From Cunninghamia lanceolata (lineage: Eukaryota > Streptophyta > Pinopsida > Cupressales > Cupressaceae), in assembly GCA_027924645.1 (NCBI GenBank), contig BSBN01001017.1, positions 9,388,501-9,452,500 on the forward strand: a stretch of DNA of 64,000 bases. Direction: 5' to 3'. Both the position numbers and the translations under genes were made by a program. A model generated the notes under the pieces. That model made no database searches and was not told the DNA's origin. It was given only the letters and a program-made list of their open reading frames with translations. Shown here piece after piece: positions 1 through 10,786 of this stretch. Numbering within the stretch: position 1 is the stretch's first letter; each line of letters starts with the position of its first letter.

Positions 1-79
1 GCAAAACTTGCCACAACTAGGGTTAGAAAATGAAGATTTTGACAACGAAACCTTCAAAAACTGACGATCAGATCCAAGA

Positions 80-92
80 CCGGGCGTGCCAA
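80..92 (-). other. Primer-binding site of element E
   Basis: On the minus strand the LTR end ...GATTACA is followed at once by TTGGCACGCCCGG. A TGG start directly after the LTR fits a tRNA-primed PBS. Element E therefore lies on the minus strand and its body extends left of the window; positions 1-79 are its first internal bases and hold no recognisable coding sequence. The tRNA species was not identified. Confidence 0.6.
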
Positions 93-1256
93 TGTAATCT
101 ATGAAGTAAAAATGAAGTAAAAATGTAAACCAAATGCAAACACAAATAATATACCTTCACAATCACCCACAAATCCAAGATAGGGTGGAAGGAGTTGCAC
201 CCAAGCTCCTTAGATTTTACCCAAGTTGATGAAATGTGGATTGTTCAAATGCATTCAACACAATGTAGATAAAGGATTGCATGATAGATTGATAGATTAG
301 ATGGAATGGCTAGAGTGATTTTGGTATTATGATGTTGGGATGAGAAGATTTTGGAGAGATTTTGGCAGAGTTTGGATGCAAGAAGAAGTCCCTATCTAAT
401 AGCTTAGAGAAGGGTGTCATTTATAGATTTTTGGAAAAGAGGATGGAGGGTGAGGATAAAAAGTGGAGATCAAGGGATAGAAATGAATGAGAGTTGGGGT
501 TTGGATTGAAGTCATAGCCTTGTGACAAGTGTCACAAAGGGAGTGGATGAGAGAGATCAAGGGTTAAGATTAGGTCAATGGGAATGGAGGGCTCTTATTA
601 TTTGTGAATTTTAAATTCACATGGGGAAAGGTGTTGAGAATAAAAATGAATTACAAATTCATTTTTGGGAAAAATGGATATGATAAGTGAATTAAAAATT
701 CACCTCCTAGGGGAGTGTGAATTAAAAATTCACTTTTATGTGGAGATGTGAAGATGTACACTTACATGTGTAAGAGGGTGATAAATGAGGGGTAAGGAGG
801 ATTTGACCCTTTGAATAAAAATTGATTTTTATTCAAAGGTGTGTGGAAGGATGGGCTAAGCAAGGTTGATTAAATGTTTAGCTTAATTAACTTAGGTCAA
901 GGGGATAGGTAGGCTAGGGTAGATTGATTAAATAATTGCTATTTAATCAACTAGGCTAGGGATAGGTTGATTAATAGGGCAGATTAATCAGATAAGCATG
1001 ATTTATCTAATTAACAAGGATTAAGGAAATGGACGAAATTAACTAAATAAATATTGAGAATATTTATTTAATTAATAAGGATATAGTGGTAAGGTATAGT
1101 GATAAATTAAATGAATTAATTGATCACAAGGGATAGACAGATGGTTAGGGATAAATTAATTAAATAAAATGAATTCATTTAATTAATAGGAGGGATAAAT
1201 TAGTGTAGAGATACGGGCAATTGGTTTGCAAAGCAAGTCAATTTTAGGTGTCTACA
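93..1256 (-). repeat. 5' LTR of minus-strand Ty3-like element E
   Basis: Read on the minus strand, the segment starts TGTAGACACCTAAAA and ends GATTACA before a PBS. Its first 15 bases match the LTR start of element H at 29078, and both LTRs are about 1.2 kb and full of alternating TTAATTAAAT-type blocks, so the two belong to related families. The second LTR lies outside the window, so the boundary rests on the family termini and the PBS. E sits about 47 bp before the 3' LTR of element A, inside A's internal sequence. Confidence 0.65.
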
Positions 1257-1303
1257 CATGTATTGACCTCATGTTTTATACATACATTAAAGTGGGGGCT
1301 AAA
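1257..1303 (+). other. 3' end of internal region and PPT of element A
   Basis: This stretch ends in the purine-rich AAAGTGGGGGCTAAA (1289-1303) directly before an LTR start. It aligns by eye with the reverse complement of 3507-3555, the matching position in element C. That shows A and C are the same family in opposite orientation, and that A was interrupted just upstream by element E. Confidence 0.65.
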
Positions 1304-2544
1304 TGTAACATCAGAAAATGTCCCCTTGGGGGCTTTTCCTTCATAAGGTTTAGCTCTCAGGTCTTTTATCTTCATTTAGGACATCTTGCATCATATTTTG
1401 ACATCTTGATGAAATGAAACCTAAGTTTCATGATAAATGGGACCTAGGGGGATCCCTTGAACCTAACCCTAACCAAAATAGGGGGGAGGACTTGGGTGCC
1501 TGTGCCCTAGTCCTGCCCTGTTTTGGGTCAGTCCCAAACTTTTAGTGTCAGCTTGTGACCATTATTTGGGTCCTATGCCGACACGGTAAGTTTGAATTAC
1601 AAAATTCTTGGTGGGAGTATTTGTAGTTGCATATAAAAGCATGTTTAGGCATTCATTTGTAAATTGGAGGATTACAAGATTACAACTAGATGAGTATTGG
1701 AATTCTAGAAGTGATTCAAGGCATTCATTGTGTAGCAAGAGTAGATATTGTGTTGTTTATGTGTTTCTATTTGTAGATTTGAGCATCCATCTCCTCATGG
1801 CATGAAGAGCTTCTTCCTCCCATGAGATCTTCACTACAAGGTGATATCATTTGTGTTTTTGAGCACTTATTATTTGGTTTTTGCCTCTACCTCACAAGGG
1901 TATGCATGCTCTATCTGACAACGGTGTTCAAAAGACTTGAATCTCTCTCTGGGGCTTGACTGAGGTAAGCCTCTAAACACCACAATCCCCTCCCAAAGTT
2001 TCTGTGATTGCAAGTTACAGGTGGAAGATACAAGAAAAGTGGAGTTGCAGGAGGGTACTATAGAGTGTTGGATTTATAGATCAAGGTTGAAAACAACACC
2101 CTGGACTTGGGTGCCCACTCTTCAGTCCTCTGAATTCTGTGATGGGAAAATCTATGTGACAGAAGCAACAGGTTGCAAATTGAGCTTCTAGATCCTGACA
2201 AAAACCTAGGCATTGGACTTGGGTGCCCACTCATTAGTCCCCAACTATTCTGCTTTTGAACCCTGAAAATAGGTGCACTGTTATCTGTCATTTTACATCT
2301 TTATGTAGCAGCATTTTCTGATATTCATCTGTTTGCTTCCGTATTTGCATAATTACGGTTTTGAGGTATAATTAAGCATAATTGATAATCAAATCATACA
2401 AATACAAGTTTCCCTACATATCACAATGACCTAGGGTATGATAGTGCATTGCCACTTGACCCTAGGTCCTTGAATGAAAGGGTGAAAGGAGGATACATAC
2501 ACAAAACTACCAAAAACTCAACTATCCAAATTCAACCCTTTACA
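1304..2544 (+). repeat. 3' LTR of plus-strand element A (A/C/D family)
   Basis: The LTR starts TGTAACATCAG after a PPT and ends ...CCCTTTACA. It aligns along its length with the LTR at 60949-62184 (plus) and, inverted, with 2545-3506 and 17394-18635. Landmarks shared by the copies include the TGTCCCCTTGGGGGC block near the start and a 'GACTTGGGTGCCCACTC' motif. The rest of A lies left of the window. A abuts a truncated inverted LTR of element C, so A probably inserted into that LTR; 2545-2549 would be its right target duplication. Confidence 0.75.
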
Positions 2545-3506
2545 ATGCTAGATTTTGAGATTCAGTGTACGAAAAATTCAGGGACTAATGAGTGGGCATT
2601 GGAGTCCAATGTACCAATTTCTATTAGGATCTCTAAAGAATAACTACAACTCAATTCTGTTGTTCTGGAGATTTCATTGTTTCTGGATCCAGAGGACTAA
2701 TGAGTGGGCACCCTAGTCTAGGTTTTGATTTTCCACTTTCCTCTGCACTTCTAACACTATTTTCTACTTCCCTTGAACTCCACTTCTTTCGCTTCTACAA
2801 CCTATAACCTACAATCATAGAAAAACGGGTTTGGGGTTGTGGTGTTTAGAGGCTTGCCTCAGTCAAGCCCTAGAGAGGCATTCAAGTCTTCCAAACACCA
2901 TTGTTAGATAAAGAGTGCATATCCATGCGGGATAGAGGTAAAATCCAAATGATAAATGATTGAAAAACAAAGAATGTCACCTTGGAGGTGTTGCTCGCAT
3001 GTAAATGATAATCTTTCACATCATGAGAAGATGAAGCCAAATCTGCATAACAAACACAATAAAAAGACAAGTCTTCTCTACAACAATGAATATATTGAAT
3101 GCTCTAAAATCACAAGTGTGCCAAAAGTTCATAATCATCTTCTAGTTTACAAATGAATCCCTAAACATGCTTATATATGGAACTAAACAACTTCCTTCTA
3201 AGAATTTCACAATTCAAACTTGAGGTGTCAGCATTGGACCTAATAACAGTCATATAACCGACACTTAGATTTAGGTCCTGACCTAAAATAGGGTAGGAGT
3301 AGGGCGTGGGTGCCCAAGTACTCCCTCCCTATTCCAGTTAGGATTCATCTCAATAGCACCTCCTAGGTCCTATTTGCCATAAAACCTACAGGTTTTCTCA
3401 TCAAGAGTCAACATGAATATGCAAGATGCTTATAATGAATTCTAAGGACTTGGGAGCTACACCTTAAGAGGAAAAAGCCCCCAAGGGGACATGTTTTGAC
3501 ATAACA
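2545..3506 (-). repeat. Truncated 3' LTR of minus-strand element C
   Basis: Reverse-complement relative of the LTR at 1304-2544, and closest in layout to 17394-18635. It starts (minus) TGTTATGTC right after a PPT, and lacks the terminal roughly 300 bp of U5 that the other copies have. The break is exactly where LTR A ends, which supports insertion of A here; the missing U5 should lie beyond the left edge of the window. Confidence 0.7.
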
Positions 3507-4787
3507 TTTAGCCCCCACTTTAATGTATGTATAAACATAAGGCCAACACATGCATTAAAGTATGGTCAAAACACAACAAACACACCAAGCACGGTGAAAA
3601 CATGCCAAACACACTGAAGATAGTAACAAGCACACAAAACACAGAGAAGATAGTTACAGTCACACAAAACATGGAGAAGATAGTATTGAAGACACACAGA
3701 ACACAATGAATACAGTGAATGAAGTGATTATTTCTCTTTTATTTTCTCATATATATGAATGCAAATGCAAGTACATGGAAAGTAAACACACCACTCAAAA
3801 TGTAGGAGGGACTCATCGCCACCAGTCTTTAGACTGCATATGGGGCAACAGACATGCAATACAAATCTTAGAGTGTAGGAGGGACTCATTGCCACCAGTA
3901 TTTAGACTACACTTGAGAACAAACACACCATACAAATCCCAAAGCATAGGAGGGACTCATCGCCACCAGTCTTTAGACTATTCTTGGGAACAAACACGCC
4001 ATACACACACACATGGAAGACACAGAGAGAACATGACAAACAAGCAATGGAAGGAGCCTATTGCTAGGTTCACCACTATCTCAATAACATTATAGGCACA
4101 CCTGATGGTTGGGATTCACCACAACAACTGCCAAAGACATGCTTAAGGGAGGATACACTAACCCTACCTGCTCGGAGGACTTTTAGAAATGATAGGATGT
4201 GCACTCTCTTTGAGAAATACACCATCCCTGCCTCCACAGAGGGCTTAAAATAAAAGGATATGCACAATATCCTAGCTCTGTAGAGGGATTAAAGATTGTA
4301 GTATAAAATAAAGATGTGTACTCATACAGAGATACAACATCCCACCTCTGCAGAGGGCTTTCAAACACGCTTCGTTAGTATCAAAATCATCAGACAGCTT
4401 ACCTTATATATGCCCCCCCCTTAAGGTGGTTGATATTGTGTACTGATATCAAGCACGTTAAGGTAGGAAGAAAATACACAAGGGAACATGAGCTCTTACA
4501 AACCCCATGCCCCCAGAGGTGACATGTACTTTACGGTCACCAAATATTCCCACAAACACACAATTTTCTACAAGAAAATGTGTTAGAAACCACATAATCA
4601 TGATAAATAATAATGTATGTAATCATTCACATGAAGTGCAGAGGTTATACTATGGATTTGGAGAACAAGTATAATCATGGAGCTATACCATAGAAATCTC
4701 AAAACTGAGTGTAACCAAAGTGAGATTCAAATATAAACAAAGTGCACGTAGTAGATGTATTGTTATGGTTCATTAGTACGATAAGAT
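3507..4787 (-). other. 3' internal region of element C (noncoding, repetitive)
   Basis: Minus-strand PPT AAAGTGGGGGCTAAA at 3507-3521 next to the 3' LTR. The rest has no convincing ORF. It holds CA-rich degenerate repeats (about 3540-3720), a 71-73 bp tandem repeat, and a looser repeat of 'CCTCTGCAGAGGG'-like units at about 4160-4370. It ends at 4787, where Tat element L is inserted. Confidence 0.55.
3804..4015. repeat. Three tandem units of about 71-73 bp
   Basis: The motif AGGAGGGACTCATCGCCACC starts units at 3804, 3877 and 3948 (periods 73 and 71). Each unit continues with a 'CAGTCTTTAGACT' core and an ACA-rich tail. It lies in the 3' noncoding part of element C. Confidence 0.75.
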
Positions 4788-5322
4788 TGTTGTCACATGA
4801 AATTGCACCCTACTTGAATGGGATTCCAAGCATTCCAATGACACAATGGGATTGATCTCTAAGTGTGGGACTTTGCTAAATGAGATCAAACCTCCAGAGA
4901 AGGCCGGCTTCCTTGTCTAGTTATCACCTAAAACTACTGTATTTTTGGGGTGAAAAGGGGAACAAATGTACTAAGATGAAAGATAAAGCATCAATACTGA
5001 AAAACATGAAAGAGTGATGGCACCAGACAGATTTAAAGAACCCTTGCAAAACTAAAGCATGCACAACACAACTAGATACAACAAGTAAATATACACAGAA
5101 TAGATGATTCTAACAGAGGTAAGAAGCAAGATGATTGAAAGGAACAAAAGATATTCACAGACAATCATATGCAGATTCACACAGAGATAGAGAAATCAAC
5201 AAAAGGCATGATAGCTTGCATATATCTAATGAAAGGCAAGGTTACAGAATGAAAAGTTCTGTTTGGAAATAGGGAGAACAAGATGCTCCAAAAATTTTCT
5301 AACCCTTCTTACATCATAAGCC

Positions 5323-5339
5323 TCAACTTATATAGCATT
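5323..5339 (-). promoter_or_regulatory. TATA box in 3' LTR of L
   Basis: The minus strand reads GCTATATAAGTTGAGG. The same motif occurs in the other LTR (about 13021-13036). It lies roughly 540 bp before the LTR end, a reasonable place for the U3/R boundary. Confidence 0.5.
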
Positions 5340-5359
5340 TCAAAACTAACCTAGGTCAG

Positions 5360-5801
5360 TTACAAAATTCTTGAAAGGACATCCAGCTGACAGGAGTAAT
5401 GGCGTCGAAATCTGGAACTGGGGTAGATGAAAGATATTTCTGCATCTTCAATGCAAGCAGTTGTGTCATCGATTTGATCCTTAGAAGCGGTGGAGGATAA
5501 CCTAGCATTGAATGTGAGTAGCTGCTTCTGACAGTTCTCAACAATTAGGCGGCAGAGAAAAGATTGGAGATGAAGCGGTGGTGGGATATTTTGGGCCATT
5601 AATGCAAGCTGTGCCCTCCTGTGCAACAATGAATGTAAAAAATATCTTCACCAACTCAAGAAAGTTGCTGCCGAAAAAGTCCGCCCGACTGACATGAAGA
5701 TGCGGATCAAAAATGGAAGTGGGAACCCTCCTGAAAAATTCCTGCCAAAAGGTCATCATCCTGATATTTTCAAATTTCTGCAGGAAAAGATTATCCCACA
5801 T
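5360..5801 (-). other. Short ORF remnant within U3 of L
   Basis: An 87-codon frame (5538-5801) starts MWDNLFLQKFENI and is followed in another frame by an 89-codon stretch (5360-5629). The equivalent 99-codon frame in the other LTR is 13202-13501. The two copies differ at roughly 13 of 87 residues, more than expected if the protein were under constraint. It could be a decayed U3-encoded protein or chance open frame in an LTR. I recognise no domain. Confidence 0.25.
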
Positions 5802-7486
5802 GCACCTGGAGAAGACGCCATCATCACTTTATAATCTAGGCCATGAGCATACATAATGTCGGTGCTTTTGCTCCTGACGGCATCATCATGAGCCCCATCA
5901 TCATCCTCCTTCAGCATGATATCCTGTTGCTCTAAATATCACCCTGACGTCAGCAAGCCTCAGCACCATCACTCGTCAGCCAGACCTCTAACATCGGCGA
6001 GCCATCGACATGTCCGATAGATATGAAAAGTCACCCCGACATGAAATTAGCCCTGAGCCTCATCATCATCTTCAAGAACCATGAAATATCCTCCTGATGG
6101 AAATATCCTCCTGACGAAAGTAACATGATATAAAATATCACCCTAATGTTTGAAAATCAGGATGACGTCAGCAGGATGTTGGGGATGAAAGATCCTCCTA
6201 ATCATGTTCATACAACATACCTCTTCATATCCAGGTGACGTCATCAGCATGTCGAACATCAGGATGATCTTCAAATGCTAACTGGTGTTAAGGAAAATAT
6301 GACCCCTTTCGGACCTTGACGGCATCATCATGATATTGGGGCAGGATGATATTCAGAAATATCATCCCCGCAAAATATCAAGTTGCACTGTAGCTTCATT
6401 GTAAGATCGAGGTGATCTTGGAATATGACTGATATTTGGAAATATCACCCCCGGCAAGAATATGCATGAAGCTGTGAAACAAACAGATATTGCCCTGACA
6501 TAGGAATGACGTCAGCAGCATGTTGGGCGATCCAGCAAACATGAAGTGAAAAATAACATCAGGATGATCTTCAAAGATCACCCGATATTCAAATGTGATG
6601 ACCCCTCAGAAGATCGAGTCATACTTAGAAACTTCGTAGCACCAACATCAAGATGATCTTCAACTAAGATCACCTGATGTTAAAATATCATCCTAATGCA
6701 AAAGATCAGGTTGGCATAAATATGATGATCTTCGCAAGAAAGATGATCCTCCCCCGAAATGGATCTGGATGACATCAGTGGCATATGACTTGGTTTATCG
6801 CTGCAGTCACCATGATGTCATCGTCATGCTATCGGATGGGGGGGAATAGTTGGAAGATAGGGTGATGATGGTGATGTCATCATCACATCAGGGTGATATT
6901 TGGAAGGAAGGATGATATTCGAAAGATTAGGTGATATTCAAAATATCACCCAATCTTAGAAATATGACTCGATATTAGAACATCAGGGCTTGACCAGATG
7001 ATGACCCCACATAACTTCCTCACTTTTAACGAATTTCAAGGTGATGTAAAAAATAAACCTACCTATTTTTCCAAGCTCTTTCACATGGTAAGCCTCTTCA
7101 AGCAAGCTTCTGATTTTGAAATTGGGTTAAGACCTTAGGATCACAAAAATGGCTTTCATGGGGATATGCATACTGACTGATCCTGCTTGAATTATTTTGA
7201 CTCCTGCTAGAGGAAAAATAGGTCAACAATTTGGTGACCTCTATGCGATGTTTGCCTGCTAAACATGAGATCAGTGGCCTTAAGCATCCATTGGGCATGA
7301 AGTCAAGTTTAAAATATGCTGGGAAACTAGGACCTACCTCTCAAAACACAAAAAGGGGAGAAGGCCTGCTTTCTCCTAATGATAAAGCAACCTGTGCAGA
7401 AGCACTTAGGGAAGTAAAAGGATCTAAACTACTGTGCAACAACACTTATTGAAAACAAGAAATCTAACCTACTAATTTACAGGGTC

Positions 7487-8800
7487 TCATACCTCAAAAC
7501 ACCTTTTCAAGTGTATCCCATTGACTGGGATATGCAGATTTTCTCCATTCATATTTGACAACTGAAATGCATTGTGCTCCTTGCATTCAGTAATGAGAAA
7601 GGGGCCACTCCACATGCTGTCAAATTTGGAATGCTTCCCTGGTCTACTCCTCAACTTATCCCATTTGAGCACCATATCACCCACTCTAAAATGTCTGGGG
7701 GTGGCCTTCTTGTCAAAATTTCTTTTTGTTTGCAACTGATGATGTTCCATGGCTGCCATAGCTTTATCTCTGCTTTCCTCTAGCTCCATAAGCTGAGCAT
7801 ATCTTACAGCCATGGGGCTTTCTACTTCAAGCATTTCTAGATGATGCATGATGTCTAGTGCTGGCAGTTCCATAGACATAGGCAACCTTGCCTCCTTTCC
7901 ATACACTAGCAGATAAGGGGAGTTCCCAATAGACCTCTTAGGAGTTATCCTATTAGCCCATAGAGCAAACTTCAAATCAGTGTGCCAGGTCCTCTGATTA
8001 TTCTCCATTGCTCACTTAATAATCCTAATGAGATTTTTGTTTGTGGATTTAGCCAAACCATTACCCTGGGGATAATAATTTGATGAAGTATTCAAATAAA
8101 TCTCATTCTTGACATCCCAGTCAGTTATTCTTAGGCCAACAAAAGCTAGAGCATTATCAAAGACAATTGATTCAGGCACTCCAAATCTGGAGACCAAATC
8201 ACAATAAATATTTAAAACAACACTCTCATTAGATTCTTTCAGAGCCACTACTTCAGTCCATCTTGTGAAGTGGTATGTGGCTGTGAGTATCCACCTGTGG
8301 CCTACACTTGATGGTGGGTTGATAGGTCCAATAAAATCAATGCCCCATCTCATAAAGGGCTGCTCTACTTGGATTGGGTGTAGAGGCAAAGCTGGCAGCC
8401 TCTCTTTTCCTGCAAAAAGGGCACACTTAACACACTTTCTAGCCCATGCATGGGCATCCTTAAATAAGCTAGGCCAATAATAGCCTGCTCTCATTACTTT
8501 CCAAGCAGTAGTCCTTGGGGCAAAATGACCCCTTGCTGTTCCATCATGGAATTCATGTAGCACCCTGTCAGTCTGATCAGTATCAACACATCTAAGCAAT
8601 ACACCATTAAAGTCCTTTCTAAAAAGGATGCCTTCTATTAAAACATATGGAATGGATTGTAGCCTGAAGTATCTTCTTTTAGCTTTATCTAAGCCTGTAG
8701 AACATCTACCAATTTGCAAAAATTGGGTCATATCATTAACCCAACTAGTACCTACTGCTGCTGTATCATCTTGATGCTCCTCTTCTATGGTCAGGAGCAC
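7487..8800 (-). pseudogene. Integrase of element L, catalytic Glu replaced
   Basis: Integrase would join the reverse-transcribed element to target DNA. The frame runs from 8800 to 7487 with one in-frame TGA at 8012-8014. The zinc-binding HHCC module is present (HDG...GHF, then CVKC). The core shows GIDFIGPI with the first Asp and VFDNALAF with the second. At the expected Glu the sequence reads GNGLAKSTNK, so Lys replaces Glu, a single G-to-A change. The C-terminal part (GDMVLKWDK, SGPFLI) resembles the usual Ty3 integrase tail; no chromodomain is seen. It lies in the same frame as the RNase H/RT segment upstream. Catalytically dead as written. Confidence 0.85.
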
Positions 8801-8829
8801 CTCTTCTTCTTCCTCTACCTCATCCTTAG

Positions 8830-9262
8830 AACTAGTGACAAGCTACTAACTGAGTTCTCTGCCTCTAACCAGCTTGGTTAGTTCTTTGATCATCAGGGGT
8901 TCTAGCTTTGGATTCAGAGGTCTCTGTTTCTGCCTCACTAGTTTTATACCTGGTTCTAACTCTATGGTGTGTTGGACAATATGAGGATCAAATCCCTTTA
9001 AGTCTGCATAATCCCAAGCAAACACCTCTTCAAATTCCTTACAAAGAGCAATGAAAGCTCTTCTATCTTCAGCTGAGCAGATTTTACCAATTTTAAGGAG
9101 TCTACCCTTGAAAACTTCTAGCTCTACATAATGCTCCTCCTTTACCTGCATACTGGTTTTTGTCTTCTTCTTTTGGTCATCAATGCCAAAAATAGATTCC
9201 AAGGTGACCAATACCTTGGGCAGCTTATTTGTTCTCAGCTGAATTATTTGATCATTGTCATA
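8830..9262 (-). pseudogene. N-terminal RT segment of L; RT core deleted
   Basis: The segment includes EVFAWDYADLKGFDPHIV and the RQKQRPLNPKLEPLM stretch that normally opens a Tat reverse transcriptase. It then passes within a few codons (two TAG stops near 8843-8848) into an acidic stretch and the integrase. The fingers/palm motifs, the YxDD catalytic box and the gypsy RNase H are all absent, so roughly 1.5 kb has been lost relative to ordinary Tat pol (inference). The reading frame is preserved across the junction. Confidence 0.8.
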
Positions 9263-10150
9263 CTATTGTTTGAGTTTATCTTGATTCATTATAGAAAACT
9301 CATATTCCTCTAATAGGAACCTCAAGATCTGTTCATCACTGTCAAAAACTTGCCAATGAATATTATTATCAGGGATAGAAGGCCTAGAAATTATTTTTAC
9401 ATGAGGCTGAACCTTCTCACTTTGAATATCACTGGGGATGTCAAATTGAGCCCCAATTGAAGCTAATATGTCAGCATGATGGTTCTGACTCCTTGGAATG
9501 GAGATCAGATTGAAAGCATCAAACTCTTCGACCAAATTCCATACCCTGTGTTTGTAGCACTTTAGGGCATCACTTTTTGTAAGGTGCAGTCCCCTCACCT
9601 GATTCACAATGAGCTCACTATCTCCAAACACCTGTAGGCAGCCAATCTTCATCCTTCTTGCCCACTGTAGACCTTGGATCAACCCTTCATACTCAGTAGT
9701 GTTGTTAGTACAAGAAAAGGCAAAATGAAAAGCAGCATAATAATTTTCACCTTGTGGTGACATAAGCATTGCACCACCACTAGATCCATTTCTGCCTCTA
9801 GAGCCATCAAAATACATTTTCCATACCTCACCATGTTGCTCTTCCTGCTGCTCTGCTTTCTTCAGAAGACTTGGTATTGTTGTTTCATGCTCATGCAATA
9901 TGTACACTCCCAGGCCAATTTCTTGGATATGTCCCTCAAGATCATCCACAACATTTTCAGAGGCCCACTCCTTCAAGAGTACCTCTGGTATGCTCTTAGC
10001 TTGTAGTTCCTGAGCAACAACTAGTTCAAGGTCATCAGAGATAATGCAATTTGCATTAACAACACTGGGTGTGTAAGGCTCTATGTGATAGTCTGAAAGT
10101 AACTCAGATTTCAAGGATACTTTGGTGCCATATCTAGTCCTGAAAAACAT
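9263..10150 (-). CDS. Archaeal-type RNase H (aRH) of L, upstream of RT
   Basis: RNase H degrades RNA in the RNA-DNA hybrid during reverse transcription. The catalytic set is visible: Asp in KMYFDGSRG, Glu in TTEYEGLIQGL, Asp in VFGDSELIVNQ and Asp in NHHADILASIG. The fold with GAMLMSPQG and an N-N-T-T-E-Y-E box is the second, archaeal-like RNase H that marks the Tat lineage. The frame ends with TAG at 9263 and continues in frame into the RT segment, so it was part of one polyprotein. Its position, between protease and RT, differs from element H, where the equivalent domain follows the gypsy RNase H. Confidence 0.8.
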   Translation of the reverse strand: MFFRTRYGTKVSLKSELLSDYHIEPYTPSVVNANCIISDDLELVVAQELQAKSIPEVLLKEWASENVVDDLEGHIQEIGLGVYILHEHETTIPSLLKKAEQQEEQHGEVWKMYFDGSRGRNGSSGGAMLMSPQGENYYAAFHFAFSCTNNTTEYEGLIQGLQWARRMKIGCLQVFGDSELIVNQVRGLHLTKSDALKCYKHRVWNLVEEFDAFNLISIPRSQNHHADILASIGAQFDIPSDIQSEKVQPHVKIISRPSIPDNNIHWQVFDSDEQILRFLLEEYEFSIMNQDKLKQ

Positions 10151-10156
10151 GTGGGA

Positions 10157-10786
10157 CTAGTTAGAAGATAGATATCCTCCTATTTTGGCTATAAATTCCC
10201 TTGATAAGCACATGGCAAAATGAGGAGGCAAATCTATTATGAACACCTCCTGTAAAATAGAAACATTGGGGTAGGTGTGTAGGGTGAGACCTAGGTCTCT
10301 TATGATACCCATAGTATTAACATATGTACCATCCAATTGGAGTACACCTTTCTCAAGTGGCTGGTATCTAAGCCCTAACTGATCTGCAATCTGCTTAGGC
10401 ATGACAGAACTACTTGCTCCACTATCCACCATGCAATTGTGCACTAGTTTGTCCCCAATTATCAGTGATACATAAAAGGGAAGAGGTTTGGCACCTTGGT
10501 TAGGCTGCTTGATGTCATCTTGGGATGAATTAGCAAGGACAGTCCTATTTAACTCAACAGTGGTATCATTGGATACCTTCAAATCAGACAAGGCAGACTG
10601 CAACATCTTCTTTTGGCCAGGGATTGCTAAGGAATCCCACATAGACATGGTTACATTCATCTTTTTCATGTTTTCAATAATATTGAAAGGTAGAGAGGCA
10701 CCTACCTTCTGACTTGACTTTGTAGCAGCAGTATCAGCCTGTAAATGAGGCATCTCCCTTGTTGTTGCTAGAGTACTTCTTTGCAA
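10157..10786 (-). CDS. Retropepsin-like protease region of L
   Basis: Aspartic protease that would mature the Gag-Pol polyprotein. The active-site motif is intact as NCMVDSGASSSVMPK, followed by GLRYQPLEKGVLQLDG and the IIDLPPHFAMCL strand. The listed start is only where the open stretch begins; the frame continues upstream into the gag region and downstream past a TAG at 10157 into the RNase H. It was therefore probably part of a single gag-pol frame. Confidence 0.75.
   Translation of the reverse strand: MQRSTLATTREMPHLQADTAATKSSQKVGASLPFNIIENMKKMNVTMSMWDSLAIPGQKKMLQSALSDLKVSNDTTVELNRTVLANSSQDDIKQPNQGAKPLPFYVSLIIGDKLVHNCMVDSGASSSVMPKQIADQLGLRYQPLEKGVLQLDGTYVNTMGIIRDLGLTLHTYPNVSILQEVFIIDLPPHFAMCLSREFIAKIGGYLSSN

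Larger units (their letters stand above)
4788..7228 (-). repeat. 3' LTR of element L
   Basis: Directly repeated at 12488-14915 with high identity by eye, differing by substitutions and small indels. Read on the minus strand it runs TGTTGACCTATTTTTCC ... TGTGACAACA. The U3 half is packed with GATGATGTCATC-like and AATATCACCCGA-like modules and several TGACGTCA palindromes; a TATA box lies near 5323-5339. No clear PPT is visible next to the LTR at 7229, which is odd for an element of this age. Confidence 0.9.

Noticed and set aside
1455..1475. Telomere-like repeat (CCTAACCCTAACC)
   Set aside because: Only about two units inside an LTR; not an interstitial telomere array.
5538..5801. Independent small gene near the left LTR of L
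   Set aside because: It is repeated at 13202-13501 because both copies are the same LTR, so duplication is no evidence of function.
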